A DNA stretch of 64,000 bases, from NCBI GenBank assembly GCA_024742415.1, contig JANSYN010000004.1:1-64000 (forward strand), written 5' to 3'. The notes under the pieces were generated by a model. It did no database searches. It was not told the origin of the DNA and worked only from the letters and a program-made list of their open reading frames with translations. The position numbers were made by a program, and so were the translations under genes. Below are positions 16,688-26,689 of this stretch, piece after piece. The stretch comes from Gammaproteobacteria bacterium. GTDB lineage: Bacteria; Pseudomonadota; Gammaproteobacteria; Pseudomonadales; Halieaceae. Numbering within the stretch: position 1 is the first letter of the stretch; each line of letters starts with the position of its first letter.

Positions 16688-17797
16688 ATGCTTCACGATC
16701 GCCTGCTGCGTCTGTTGCGCGCTCGCATACTGTCCCGACAGGATGGCGATGTTGTCAGCCACTTCGACCGCCTTTTTCCCCGTCTCGACCTCGACCCCAT
16801 GGATTTTCACCAGCCGGTGGATGCGCGGTTGCGCTATGAACTGGAAGAGTTCCTGGAGTACTTCGACAAGCCGTTTCTCGAGGCTTGTTACGCGCGCATC
16901 TTCAAACGCCAGATAGATGATGTTGGCCTTGCCGATGGCTTGCGGTCTTTGCGCCAGGAGCAGTGCTCACGCATTCTGATGGTCGGCCGCTTGCGGAACT
17001 CCCCAGAGGGCAGGCAACAGGGGGTCGCGATTGCCGGCCTGAGGTGGCATTACCTGCTGGCCCGTCTGCGTCGATTGCCCGTGGTCGGTGGGATTGTGAC
17101 GATGATCTCCGGCTTTGGCAGGGTGGCGCGCCTTGATCTTGAAAAAGCGCACCACGAGCACGCCAATCTAGCCTTTGACCAGACGCTTGAGCACACCGCT
17201 CGGGCGGCCTCCGGCCTGTTGGCCGGTGTGCATGCCACTCATCCGGTTGAGCCCCTGGCAGACGGAGCAAGAGAGGTCGGCGCTCAGGCTGGAGTCGGTG
17301 GGCTTGGCGCTACCAGTCCTGGGCAAGCACCGCAAGCATGGAGACACCTGCCTGGCCTTTCCGGCCAGCGGTTTGTGCAGGCAGCCTATCAGTATGCGTT
17401 GGGCAGGCCGCCCACAGATACCGAAAACCATGCGGCGCTCGACCGCATCGAAACCGGCGCACAGACGAAGCTGCAGTTTCTGGCGAATCTTCTGGAGAGC
17501 CCCGGCAGTGTGCGTTCGGTAGACGACGTTATCGGATTGCGCGCGGCGTGTCGCAGGGAGACACTGTACGCAGTTCCGGTGATCGGATTACTGGCGCGTT
17601 TGCTGCGTGGCCTGGTGTTGTTGCCCAGTGTCGATAACGTGCTGGACTACCAGAGCCGGGAAATCACCCAGCGCTCAGAGGAACTGGCCGACTATCAGCG
17701 CGCACTGCAACAGCAATACAACGAGTCCGTGGAGCGCTTGAGGATGGAGCTCTTGCAAGGGCTGGAGACAGACGCCCAAGAGCGGGAGAGCAAATAA
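16688..17797 (+). CDS. DUF4214-repeat protein of the polysaccharide operon
   Basis: The ATG at 16688 has GAGG a few bases upstream and gives 369 residues; an ATG at 16664 is an alternative. Two copies of a DUF4214-like unit are visible. The first is near residue 63 (FLEACYARIFKRQIDD, ending LRNSPEGR) and the second near 228 (FVQAAYQYALGRPPTDTEN, ending LLESPGSVR). Each unit is followed by a hydrophobic/Gly-rich stretch (LRRLPVVGGIVTMI; VPVIGLLARLLRGLVLLP) that could be a membrane-associated segment. The last 45 residues form a coiled coil. DUF4214 units are found near glycosyltransferases and in surface proteins, with no assigned chemistry. It heads a five-gene operon through rmd, with the next gene five bases away. 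Confidence 0.72.
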   Translation: MLHDRLLRLLRARILSRQDGDVVSHFDRLFPRLDLDPMDFHQPVDARLRYELEEFLEYFDKPFLEACYARIFKRQIDDVGLADGLRSLRQEQCSRILMVGRLRNSPEGRQQGVAIAGLRWHYLLARLRRLPVVGGIVTMISGFGRVARLDLEKAHHEHANLAFDQTLEHTARAASGLLAGVHATHPVEPLADGAREVGAQAGVGGLGATSPGQAPQAWRHLPGLSGQRFVQAAYQYALGRPPTDTENHAALDRIETGAQTKLQFLANLLESPGSVRSVDDVIGLRAACRRETLYAVPVIGLLARLLRGLVLLPSVDNVLDYQSREITQRSEELADYQRALQQQYNESVERLRMELLQGLETDAQERESK

Positions 17798-17802
17798 GCT
17801 GT

Positions 17803-18846
17803 ATGAACATCGCCGTACTCAATGCCCAGATACCGCTGTGTACCGGCGGCGCCGAGGTGCTCGCCGAGGATCTGATACAAGCCCTGGCCGAGCGCGGCCA
17901 TAGGCCTGCGCTGGTGACGGTACCGTTTAAATGGTACCCGCAGCAGTCCCTGATCGACAGCATGCTGGCTTGTAAATTGTTGGATATCTCCGAGTTCAAT
18001 GGCGTGAGAATCGATAAGGTGATTGCGCTGAAGTTTCCGATGTGGCTGATAGAACACGACGACATGTCCCTGTGGATTCTGCATCAGCACAGGTCGGCCT
18101 ATGAACTTTGGGATACCCAGTACAATGACCTGGCATCAATGCCCGACGGACACCGGGTGCGAGATCTTATTCATCGCGAAGACAGCCGGGCTATCGCGTC
18201 GCGTGAGAGGGTGTTTACCATTTCGCAGAACGTGACCGACCGGCTGCAGAAGTACAACTGTATTGGGTCGGGTGTGCTGTATCCGCCACCGCGTGCGATG
18301 AGCGAATTTTACTGTAAGGACTACGGCGACTTTTTGTTCTTTCCCAGCCGCATCACCCCGTTGAAGCGTCAGGAACTGGTGATTGAGGCGCTGGCACACA
18401 CCAGTGCAGCAGTGAAAGTGGTGTTTGCCGGCCAGGCAGACGATGCCAGTTACCTGGCCAGGCTCCAGGCCAGGGCCGATGAGATAGGCGTTGATGACAG
18501 GATTACCTGGCTGGGACATATCAGCGAGCAAGAGAAGTTCGATCTTTATGCGCGCTGTCGCATGGTGCTTTTTCCCGCGTATAACGAGGATTACGGCTAC
18601 ATCACACCCGAGGCGATGTTGTCGCGCAAAGGTGTACTTACCCTCGATGATTCCGGCGGCGCGCTGGAGTTTGTCATCGATGGGGAAACCGGCTGTGTGG
18701 CAAGCGCCGATGCACTTGCCCTGGGCGAGGCTATGGAGGCAGTGTGCAGCAGCGACGCGCTCGCCCGGCGCTACGGGGAAAGCGCCCGCTCCCGTATCGA
18801 CAGCATGGATATCTCGTGGGACACCGTCGTAGATAGCCTGTTGTGA
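17803..18846 (+). CDS. GT4-family glycosyltransferase
   Basis: The 347-residue protein starts MNIAVLNAQIPLCTGGAEVLAEDLIQAL, the glycine-rich acceptor-side loop of family 4 (GT-B) glycosyltransferases. The C-terminal lobe has FFPSRITPLKRQELVIEAL and the donor site NEDYGYITPEAMLSRKGVLT, a variant of the E-x7-E motif. There is no signal peptide, so it should act at the cytoplasmic face of the inner membrane on a lipid-linked glycan. The stop codon overlaps the GTG start of the next gene by four bases. The sugar and linkage cannot be read from the sequence; context favours D-rhamnose or mannose. Confidence 0.9.
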   Translation: MNIAVLNAQIPLCTGGAEVLAEDLIQALAERGHRPALVTVPFKWYPQQSLIDSMLACKLLDISEFNGVRIDKVIALKFPMWLIEHDDMSLWILHQHRSAYELWDTQYNDLASMPDGHRVRDLIHREDSRAIASRERVFTISQNVTDRLQKYNCIGSGVLYPPPRAMSEFYCKDYGDFLFFPSRITPLKRQELVIEALAHTSAAVKVVFAGQADDASYLARLQARADEIGVDDRITWLGHISEQEKFDLYARCRMVLFPAYNEDYGYITPEAMLSRKGVLTLDDSGGALEFVIDGETGCVASADALALGEAMEAVCSSDALARRYGESARSRIDSMDISWDTVVDSLL

Positions 18847-20138
18847 ATATTCGCTGGTTTTCTCCACTGGACGCCGATAAGACCGAGATAGGTCGCTATT
18901 CGCAATCTATTCTGCCTTACCTGCACAAAGAGTTTGCCCTGCACGTGGTAACGGATTCAGCGACTGAGCACTATGATTTTGAGTCGCCGCATAGCATGCT
19001 GGGAATGGCGCCTGTCAATATCTACAACCTGGGTAACAGCTATCTGCATATCGGAATTCTCAAGCTGGCAATGGCGCAGCCGGGTGTCGTTGTGCTGCAC
19101 GATGTGAGTCTGCTGGAACTGGGCCTGGCGTATGCCAGGGACGCCGGCGATGTCTGCCTCAGGACGATAGCGGGCAATGAATATGGGGCTGAAGCAGCCC
19201 TGGCCTTTGATGCCTTGTACGATAGCGAACGCTACGATTGGCGTGGAACCTCGCAGCAGCAGTACGACGATTTCGTCAATCGCTACCCGTTGTTTCGCAC
19301 ATTCATGGGCAACCCAATGGGCGTTGTGGTGCACTCTGATTATGCGCGGCAGCGCTTGCAGCGCAAATACAGCGGCCCCATCGCGCGCCTGGACCTGCCC
19401 TATGCGGCGCCGCCCGGGGGTGCTCCCCTGCGCGTATTTGAGCCCCCGTTTCAGATGGTGTTTTGTGGGCATGCAGGGCCAAATCGCAGGCTACAGCAGT
19501 TCATCGACGCCTGGAGCAGGATCAGCCAACCACAGCTGTTCCGGTTGAAACTCTTTGGTAATATCGACAAGGCGCAGGAGATACTTGCTTTGGCTGATCG
19601 CTCAGGCCTGGGTGGCCTTGTTGAGGTCGTGGGTTTTGTCAGTGAAACAGTCCTGGACGAGGCAATAGCGCAGGCGCACATAGCGATAAACCTACGCAAT
19701 CCCACCATGGGAGAGGCGTCTGCCAGCCAACTGCGCTACTGGTCAAGGGGCGTACCCAGCCTGGTATCTGATGTGGGGTGGTATGCAGAGTTGCCGGATG
19801 ATGTCGTGGTAAAAATTTCCCCGGAACGTGAGCAAGAGGATATTATCGCGGCACTTGAAGAATTCGCAGCAGGCAATAACGCCTGTTTCGAGTGTGGCAG
19901 CAAGGGCTATGACTACCTTCTGGAGAAACACAGCATTGGGCGGTACATCAAATCCCTGCAGGGCTTTGTTGAGAAAGTGTCGGAAGCGCGTTTTGTGGCT
20001 GCTGTATTTGACGACAGACTGGTTCCGATGATGGCGTCAATGTGTGACGACGTTAACGATTCAGGCATGTTTGAGGCAACCCTTGGCCGCTTATCCGGTA
20101 TGGTGGAGAGTCTCGAGAAGGGTCAATTTAACCAATAA
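18843..20138 (+). CDS. GT4-like glycosyltransferase
   Basis: From a GTG start that overlaps the previous stop codon, this gives 431 residues. The N-terminal lobe resembles domain 1 of the dual glycosyltransferase at 12439-15369: both have a segment of the form NLGNSYLHI/HFGNSSFHY followed by PGVVVLHD. The C-terminal lobe has FQMVFCGHAGPNRRLQQFI, VEVVGFVSETVLDEAIAQAHIAINLRNP and GEASASQLRYWSRGVPSLVSD, a donor-binding region of GT-B type. The last 60 residues are an extension without recognised motifs. It belongs to the operon with gmd and rmd, so a GDP-sugar donor is likely, but this is inferred. Confidence 0.85.
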   Translation: MNIRWFSPLDADKTEIGRYSQSILPYLHKEFALHVVTDSATEHYDFESPHSMLGMAPVNIYNLGNSYLHIGILKLAMAQPGVVVLHDVSLLELGLAYARDAGDVCLRTIAGNEYGAEAALAFDALYDSERYDWRGTSQQQYDDFVNRYPLFRTFMGNPMGVVVHSDYARQRLQRKYSGPIARLDLPYAAPPGGAPLRVFEPPFQMVFCGHAGPNRRLQQFIDAWSRISQPQLFRLKLFGNIDKAQEILALADRSGLGGLVEVVGFVSETVLDEAIAQAHIAINLRNPTMGEASASQLRYWSRGVPSLVSDVGWYAELPDDVVVKISPEREQEDIIAALEEFAAGNNACFECGSKGYDYLLEKHSIGRYIKSLQGFVEKVSEARFVAAVFDDRLVPMMASMCDDVNDSGMFEATLGRLSGMVESLEKGQFNQ

Positions 20139-21190
<1,052 letters not shown>

Positions 21191-21191
<1 letters not shown>

Positions 21192-22087
21192 TGCCTGAAC
21201 GAGTCCTGGTTACGGGTGTCAGCAGCTTTACAGGCCCCTATCTGGCGCAGGCCCTGACTGAACGCGGCTATGAGGTCTTCGGGCTCAGCCAGGGCGGACC
21301 TGCCTGCCCCGGCGTCACCGTCATTGACGGTAATCTCCTCGATGCTACTAGCGTCAGGGCAGTGGTAGAGGCTTGTAAGCCGCATTATGTCATTCACCTG
21401 GCCGCCATTACCTTCGTGCCTCACGGTGATGTTGCCCAGATGTACCTCACCAACGTGGTCGGCACGCGCAACCTGCTCACCGCTCTGGATGCCGAAGCCG
21501 CCGACCTGAAAAACGTCATTCTCGCCAGCAGTGCCAATGTGTACGGTAATTCCAGGGAGGGGGCGCTCGATGAAGAGACGCCTTTCGCACCTGCCAATGA
21601 CTACGCCACCAGCAAGGTGGCGATGGAATACATGGCGGGTATCTGGGCGAGCCGCTTGCCCATTGCCATCGTCAGACCGTTCAACTACACCGGGGTGGGT
21701 CAGGCAGAGAAATTTTTGATCCCCAAGATCGTATCGCACTTTCGGCGCGCTGAACCCGAGATCGAGCTGGGTAACATAGACGTCGTACGCGATTTCTCAG
21801 ACGTGCGCTTTGTTGCAGCGGCCTATTGCGCGCTGCTTGAAAATGCCCTTCCGGGCGAGTGCTACAATTTCTGTTCCGGCACGGGCCATGCTCTGAAAGA
21901 TATCATTGCGGCTATGTGCCGGATCGCCGGCTACGAGATTGCCGTAAAAGTGAACCCGGAGTTTGTGCGTGCCAACGAGGTCAAACGCCTGGTGGGTGAT
22001 AACGCGCGTTTGCTGCAGCGCTGTCCTGAACTGGCACCGATCGATATGCACGACACCTTGCAATGGATGTTCCGCTCCGACGTCTGA
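21191..22087 (+). CDS. rmd: GDP-4-dehydro-6-deoxy-D-mannose reductase (probable)
   Basis: The 298-residue protein is an NAD(P)-dependent epimerase/dehydratase-type SDR. The nucleotide loop is GVSSFTGPYLAQAL, the serine site is SSANVYGN, and YATSK holds the catalytic Tyr and Lys. PFNYTGVGQAEKFLIPKI and GNIDVVRDFSDVRFVAAAY fit the RMD group, which reduces the 4-keto sugar from Gmd to GDP-D-rhamnose. The GMER/Fcl pattern for GDP-L-fucose is not apparent. The ATG at 21191 shares its A with the gmd stop codon. Together with gmd it makes D-rhamnose the most likely product; a related 6-deoxyhexose cannot be ruled out. Confidence 0.82.
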
Positions 22088-22153
22088 GTATTGCCTGTTC
22101 AGGCGGGTAAAGGACATTGGCGATTGCGCCACCCTCACCATTCACGCCGCGCA

Positions 22154-23932
22154 TCACGATGTGGTGGCGCTGCCCGCTTCGTTAGACGCTCTGGTGGCCG
22201 TGCGAGCGATGAATTTTTTCATCGTGTCGTACACCACGGTTTGTCCCGCCGTACGCTCAATAGCGTCTATGCTCGCCAGGCGCATGGCTTCATAGCGTTG
22301 CGGCTCATGCATCGCTACCGCGAAACTTTGCAGATAGGCGTCCTTCATTGAATTCCAGTCTATGCGGTAGCACATGGTGCGCATCGCCTTGCGATGGTCA
22401 TCAAAGGGCCAGAAAGTGGGGTAGAGGCTGGAATCAATCACAAAGGCATTGTCGTGATTGATGTAGTCGGCCATGGCAGTGTGGTCGGGTGCAATGGCGG
22501 GTATGCCCTGGCCCATGAATTCCATCAGCGGCAGGCACTGTCCCTCACAGTGCGAGCTGTTGACCACGTAGTGCGTGGCGTCGATGAGTGCGCTGTATTG
22601 CTCCTCGGTGAGAAACCCGTGAACAGCAACCACGCGACACTTGAACGGCGACATCTGCGAATAGAGCAACAACAACTTACCGAGAAAAGTGGCAAGGTTG
22701 TTGTGGGTCATTTTCAAGACCAGTGTGGCGTTCTCTTCGTCGCGAAACGCCCAGCAAAAGGCAGTGACCATGTCTTCCCAGTTCTTTCTGCCGTCCTGGG
22801 GGTTCATCACCGTGGTGTAGACGATACCGCTGAGATCCAGCAGGTTGCCTTCCAGTTGGGGTTGTCTATTCAAGGCGTTCGAAAGGAAGCCAGCGATGCG
22901 TTTTGCGCCCGCGACAAGAAAATTGCCGGTCGCTTCCTTGTAGTTTTCCGGCCGACGCAGTGACAGTGACTTCATGCCGATACCCAGCGAGCGATGGTCG
23001 CGTGCTCCCGGTGCATGTGTCAGGTCGAGATTGGTAAACTTGAGCAGGTCCACCGGTTTGCCTGGATTGAATTCAAGGCTATAGGTCGCGGGCATGCCAC
23101 TGGGAGTGATTGTGGCCGACTCCTCGCCCAACTGCACCTCGATCTCGCGATCAACATTGGTGCCATAGGCCACCAACTCCAGTTCAACAATCACGGCCCC
23201 GGTAACGGTATGCGGCAACATGATCCAGGGCGCGGCAGTGCGTGACCAGGTGCCCCAGTCTTCCGCACTGTAAAAACCGATCAACAATTCGATGGTGTCG
23301 AGATTGCTTTCGGTGAATGCGAGGTGGATTGGCTCACCGTCCCACGGGGTCATCTGCAGTGGGTCGCGTATGCCCTTGACCTCGTCATTGACCATGTCGG
23401 CGGCCAGGTCGTAGGCCCGGCTCTCATACAGCGTCGCCTTTACCTCTATATTTGCGCTTTGTTTCTTGGGTTTAAGCTTGGTGCCGTCTACGGTATCCAC
23501 CGCTGCAGGAATGACGACCAGGTTTAGTCCCTCCGGGACGGCCTTGTTGACGACATCAGCGGCAAACTGCGAGATCGTCAGCGCGTTGCCGATGTCTTGC
23601 AGTACCTGTGCCCAGTTGAACTCAGGCTTGTCATGCCAGTGCTCCTGGGGAATGGTGCTGAACTCCCAGGCAAACACGCATACGGTGGGGCACTGCAGGT
23701 TCAGTACGGTGCGATGTGGGGGGGAGAAGGACAGGAAAATACAGTCTTCGTCTGGATGCTCGTGGTAGATCCTGTCGACTTCCGTCAGCGGATCCCGCAC
23801 AGCGATCAGTTGGCCCAGTTGCTCCATCGCGGGCAGGTACTTCTTGTAGATGAAGTAGTAGCTGTACTCGGCCTTGCCAAGGCTCTGCTCGATAGTTTCC
23901 GCGTTGGTCTCTGAATAGGTAATGATAATCAT
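22154..23932 (-). CDS. GT4-like glycosyltransferase with inserted beta-sandwich domain
   Basis: The ATG at 23932 (MIIITYSETNAETIEQSLG) gives 592 residues. The N-lobe has SYYFIYKKYLPAMEQLG and CVFAWEFSTIP. Between the lobes, about residues 190-335, lies an extra domain rich in strands (LLIGFYSAEDWGTWSRTAAP, GTNVDREIEVQLGEES). The C-lobe resumes near 365 with VYTTVMNPQDGRKNWEDM and contains the donor motif SSHCEGQCLPLMEFMGQGIP near 460. The insert resembles a beta-sandwich found in several surface-glycan proteins and could bind the growing chain. The start is eight bases after the stop of the upstream paralogue at 23940-25643, and the two share architecture and many residues. This makes it a tandem duplicate. 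The sugar is unknown. Confidence 0.82.
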   Translation of the reverse strand: MIIITYSETNAETIEQSLGKAEYSYYFIYKKYLPAMEQLGQLIAVRDPLTEVDRIYHEHPDEDCIFLSFSPPHRTVLNLQCPTVCVFAWEFSTIPQEHWHDKPEFNWAQVLQDIGNALTISQFAADVVNKAVPEGLNLVVIPAAVDTVDGTKLKPKKQSANIEVKATLYESRAYDLAADMVNDEVKGIRDPLQMTPWDGEPIHLAFTESNLDTIELLIGFYSAEDWGTWSRTAAPWIMLPHTVTGAVIVELELVAYGTNVDREIEVQLGEESATITPSGMPATYSLEFNPGKPVDLLKFTNLDLTHAPGARDHRSLGIGMKSLSLRRPENYKEATGNFLVAGAKRIAGFLSNALNRQPQLEGNLLDLSGIVYTTVMNPQDGRKNWEDMVTAFCWAFRDEENATLVLKMTHNNLATFLGKLLLLYSQMSPFKCRVVAVHGFLTEEQYSALIDATHYVVNSSHCEGQCLPLMEFMGQGIPAIAPDHTAMADYINHDNAFVIDSSLYPTFWPFDDHRKAMRTMCYRIDWNSMKDAYLQSFAVAMHEPQRYEAMRLASIDAIERTAGQTVVYDTMKKFIARTATRASNEAGSATTS

Positions 23933-23939
23933 GGCAGCA

Positions 23940-25643
23940 CTACTGGTTGACGATACGATGGAGCAGCGAATCGAGCCGCGGGAGTAAAGTGTCACTGCTG
24001 CAGTACTCGTATTGGCTTTCCCAGGCGCAGCGCGACATGCCAATGTATTTCTGGGTGTCGTTCACGGCCACGTCATAGCTTTCCTGGAAGGCCTTGTACA
24101 GTGATTCCCAGCTCGGTCGATACCATAAAGTGGTAAACATCTGCTGCGGATCATGCGGCCAATAGTGCGGCTCGGGAGATGACGCCACAACAAAGGCGTT
24201 ATCCGCGCGAATATAGTCGGCCATCGCGGTGTTGTCCGGTGCGATAGCGGGAATGCCGCTGGACATATATTCCATCAAGGGTAAGCATTGCCCCTCGCTG
24301 CGTGATGCGTTGACGACGTAAGTGGTTGCCGCAATCAGGTCTGTGTATTCCTGTGTGCTGATATAGCCGTGAATGACGATCACGCGGCACTTGAAGGGGT
24401 GGAGTTGGCAGAAGAGCGAGAATATGTCTTCCATGTATCCCGACATATCCTTGTAGGTCATTTTCAGAATGAGTGTTGCGTCCTCGCGATCGTGAAAGGC
24501 GATACAAAAGGCCGTGAGAATGTCTTCCCAGTTCTTCCTGCTGTCCCGTGGGTTCAGTACGCTGGTGTACACCACGCCCTTGATGTCGAGGTTCTGCTCC
24601 ATCGCCTCCGGTTCGCTGACGGCCTGCCCTGCAGCATCGGCCTTGCTTCGGATGGTGATATTGGCAAGCCCGATGCCAATCGTGCGTGGGTCAACAATAT
24701 GCCTGTGAGCTGCTGCGTCCAGGCCGCTGAAGGTGATGAAGTTGCTGGGCTGCTGTATGTCCAGATCGAATTCAAACTCGGACATCTCCAACTGCGGAAT
24801 CACCGTGACGCATTCTTCACCAATGCGCATCTCTATTTCTCGCCCCACATTTCCGCCATAGCCGTTGAGTGAGACCTTCAACGAGATGGGGCCGGAGACA
24901 ACACTGGGCAGCATGATCCAGGGGCTGTTCGTTCTGGACCAGGCGCCCCAGGGCTCTGGCGGATAAAAGCCAACCAGCCAGACGTCGGGATTGTGCTCGC
25001 CAAAGTCGATCGTGATATCGCCACAGGCAGCGTTGGCTGCGGAGCCGCCCAGAGGCCTTGCGACCTTACTCGCCGGTGCGATGCTCTCCGAGGCGATGGT
25101 GAAATCGCGGCTGTCTATGATTGCGGTGCCCAGTGCAATGCTGGCGTCTTTCACGGGAGGACGTGAAGTGGCGCTGCTGCGCAGCCCGGCATAGAGATCC
25201 CATGCCGGCGCCGGGATGCTCTCAACGTTGAAGTCCTCACCCAGTTCACGTTGCAAGACGGCTTTGGCGTACGTTGAATGAGTGACTGCCTGTGCAAGTG
25301 CCTGTGGTGACAAACACCAGTCTGCGGAGGCGTCCTTGACGGACTCGCGAGTCGGAATGCTGGAGTATTCCCAAGGGAACACTGGAACGACGGGGCACGG
25401 CAATTCGAACGTTACTTTGTGTGGCGGCGCAAAGGCGAGAAGCACACACGTTTGTCCCGCGTCCTGCTGGGCGCGGCAGTGTGCAATCAAATCATCGTCC
25501 ACCGCATGTGCAATGTGCACGCTGCCCAGTTTTTCAAGCAGGGGCAGGTATGCCTTCAGTACAAAGTAGTAGCTGTAGTCGGCGTCACCAAGGCGCGACT
25601 CGATGGTTGAATCGCCAATTTCCGAGTAACAGTAAAAAAGCAT
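23940..25643 (-). CDS. GT4-like glycosyltransferase with inserted beta-sandwich domain (paralogue)
   Basis: This 567-residue protein matches the gene at 22154-23932 along its whole length. Shared segments include DYSYYFVLKAYLPLLEKLG in the N-lobe and VPVFPWEYSSIPTRES. The inserted domain has VGFYPPEPWGAWSRTNSPWI and GNVGREIEMRIGEE at about residues 185-320. The C-lobe has VYTSVLNPRDSRKNWEDIL and SRSEGQCLPLMEYMSSGIP. The conserved E-G-Q-C-L-P-L-M-E donor site suggests both copies are active. A duplicated pair of this kind often adds alternating linkages of one sugar, but here that is only a guess. The start ATG at 25643 is the only sensible one. Confidence 0.82.
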   Translation of the reverse strand: MLFYCYSEIGDSTIESRLGDADYSYYFVLKAYLPLLEKLGSVHIAHAVDDDLIAHCRAQQDAGQTCVLLAFAPPHKVTFELPCPVVPVFPWEYSSIPTRESVKDASADWCLSPQALAQAVTHSTYAKAVLQRELGEDFNVESIPAPAWDLYAGLRSSATSRPPVKDASIALGTAIIDSRDFTIASESIAPASKVARPLGGSAANAACGDITIDFGEHNPDVWLVGFYPPEPWGAWSRTNSPWIMLPSVVSGPISLKVSLNGYGGNVGREIEMRIGEECVTVIPQLEMSEFEFDLDIQQPSNFITFSGLDAAAHRHIVDPRTIGIGLANITIRSKADAAGQAVSEPEAMEQNLDIKGVVYTSVLNPRDSRKNWEDILTAFCIAFHDREDATLILKMTYKDMSGYMEDIFSLFCQLHPFKCRVIVIHGYISTQEYTDLIAATTYVVNASRSEGQCLPLMEYMSSGIPAIAPDNTAMADYIRADNAFVVASSPEPHYWPHDPQQMFTTLWYRPSWESLYKAFQESYDVAVNDTQKYIGMSRCAWESQYEYCSSDTLLPRLDSLLHRIVNQ

Positions 25644-25828
25644 CGTCTGGTTGTCGCTTGATTATGATTGTTCGCGTATCGATGGCTGGGCCACCGCGTA
25701 ATGACTCAACAATGTTGGTCGTCGTATCAAAAACTTCGCCAAAGACGCGCTGTTGGACTTTGCGCAATGCGGTACGTTAGCCTCACCGTCGCCGCACCTG
25801 TGCATACCGCTGATAATGGCGGTTGGCA

Positions 25829-26689
25829 TCAGAGCTTCCAAAATTCTCTCGGCTTGCCATAGTGCTGCAGAAACTGCAGGCAATCCGGCACAATGTCTTT
25901 GTCGAAGACATCGCGGGCGTACTCATCCCACTCCAGCGGCTTCTTGCCAAACGCCTTGCGCAGCCCCAGGGGGGCAAACAGTTTGTCCTGCTCTTCGCCG
26001 GTGAGCCTGGCCAGGCGCAGCCCGGTAACGCCGTTGGTGCGCAAAAACCGGTATAAACGGGAGTCGTAGAGTTTTCTTGAGCCGGCATTAAGGTTCACGG
26101 TGTGGGTGTCTGGCATTTTTGTCGCGTCCAGCCCCAGGTGGTCAAAGCACCGCTGTAGCACGCCCGCCTGGTCGGCTTTCAGTTCTTCCAGAAAAACCAC
26201 GAGGATAGACTCCTCCCCAAACTGCTTGTGGTATTTGCTGATGCGTTCCCAGAACAGGGTGTCTTCCACCATCTGCGGGAAGTAACGCAGGCATTCACCG
26301 ATAGGGTAGGGCGCGTTAAGGCCAAAATGCACGCCCGAATGGTGCATCTCTCGATAGCTGGATTCAATTCTGGATTTGGGGTTGCGTGCGATGAAAATGA
26401 ATCGACACGCGGGATTGTTCTCATAGATACGCTTGATGGAGATATCTTCACGTAAATACCCGGTGTAGGACGTGCTGCCATCGCCTTTCAACTGCCCCGG
26501 CTGTGCTGCTGCATAGTGCTCGTCGTAACACTGGTGCTGGGTTTCAAATTTATCGTGCGAGAAGTACCACGGTTCCTTGATCGGTGGGATGTAGACATCG
26601 GGATGCAGGTCCAGCAGTGCGCAAAGTGTTGTCGTGCCGCACTTGCTGAACCCGGGAACGATAAAGTCGATTTTAACCGAGGTTGGCAC
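25829..26689 (-). CDS. PAPS-dependent sulfotransferase
   Basis: The GTG at 26689 has GGAGG four bases upstream and gives 286 residues; an upstream ATG at 26743 would extend far into the previous gene. IVPGFSKCGTTTLCALLDLHP is the 5'-phosphosulfate loop (at about residues 8-28). CRFIFIARNPKSRIESSYREM is the 3'-phosphate-binding strand-helix with the conserved Arg and Ser. Size and motifs fit the heparan-sulfate/NodH-like sulfotransferase group. It lies in the operon with two glycosyltransferases and a methyltransferase, so sulfation of the surface polysaccharide is the natural role. The first 17 bases overlap the end of the upstream methyltransferase gene, suggesting translational coupling. 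Confidence 0.87.
   Translation of the reverse strand: MPTSVKIDFIVPGFSKCGTTTLCALLDLHPDVYIPPIKEPWYFSHDKFETQHQCYDEHYAAAQPGQLKGDGSTSYTGYLREDISIKRIYENNPACRFIFIARNPKSRIESSYREMHHSGVHFGLNAPYPIGECLRYFPQMVEDTLFWERISKYHKQFGEESILVVFLEELKADQAGVLQRCFDHLGLDATKMPDTHTVNLNAGSRKLYDSRLYRFLRTNGVTGLRLARLTGEEQDKLFAPLGLRKAFGKKPLEWDEYARDVFDKDIVPDCLQFLQHYGKPREFWKL

Noticed and set aside
18136-18867. Open frame of 243 codons on the minus strand
   Set aside because: It is antisense to a GT4 gene with intact motifs.
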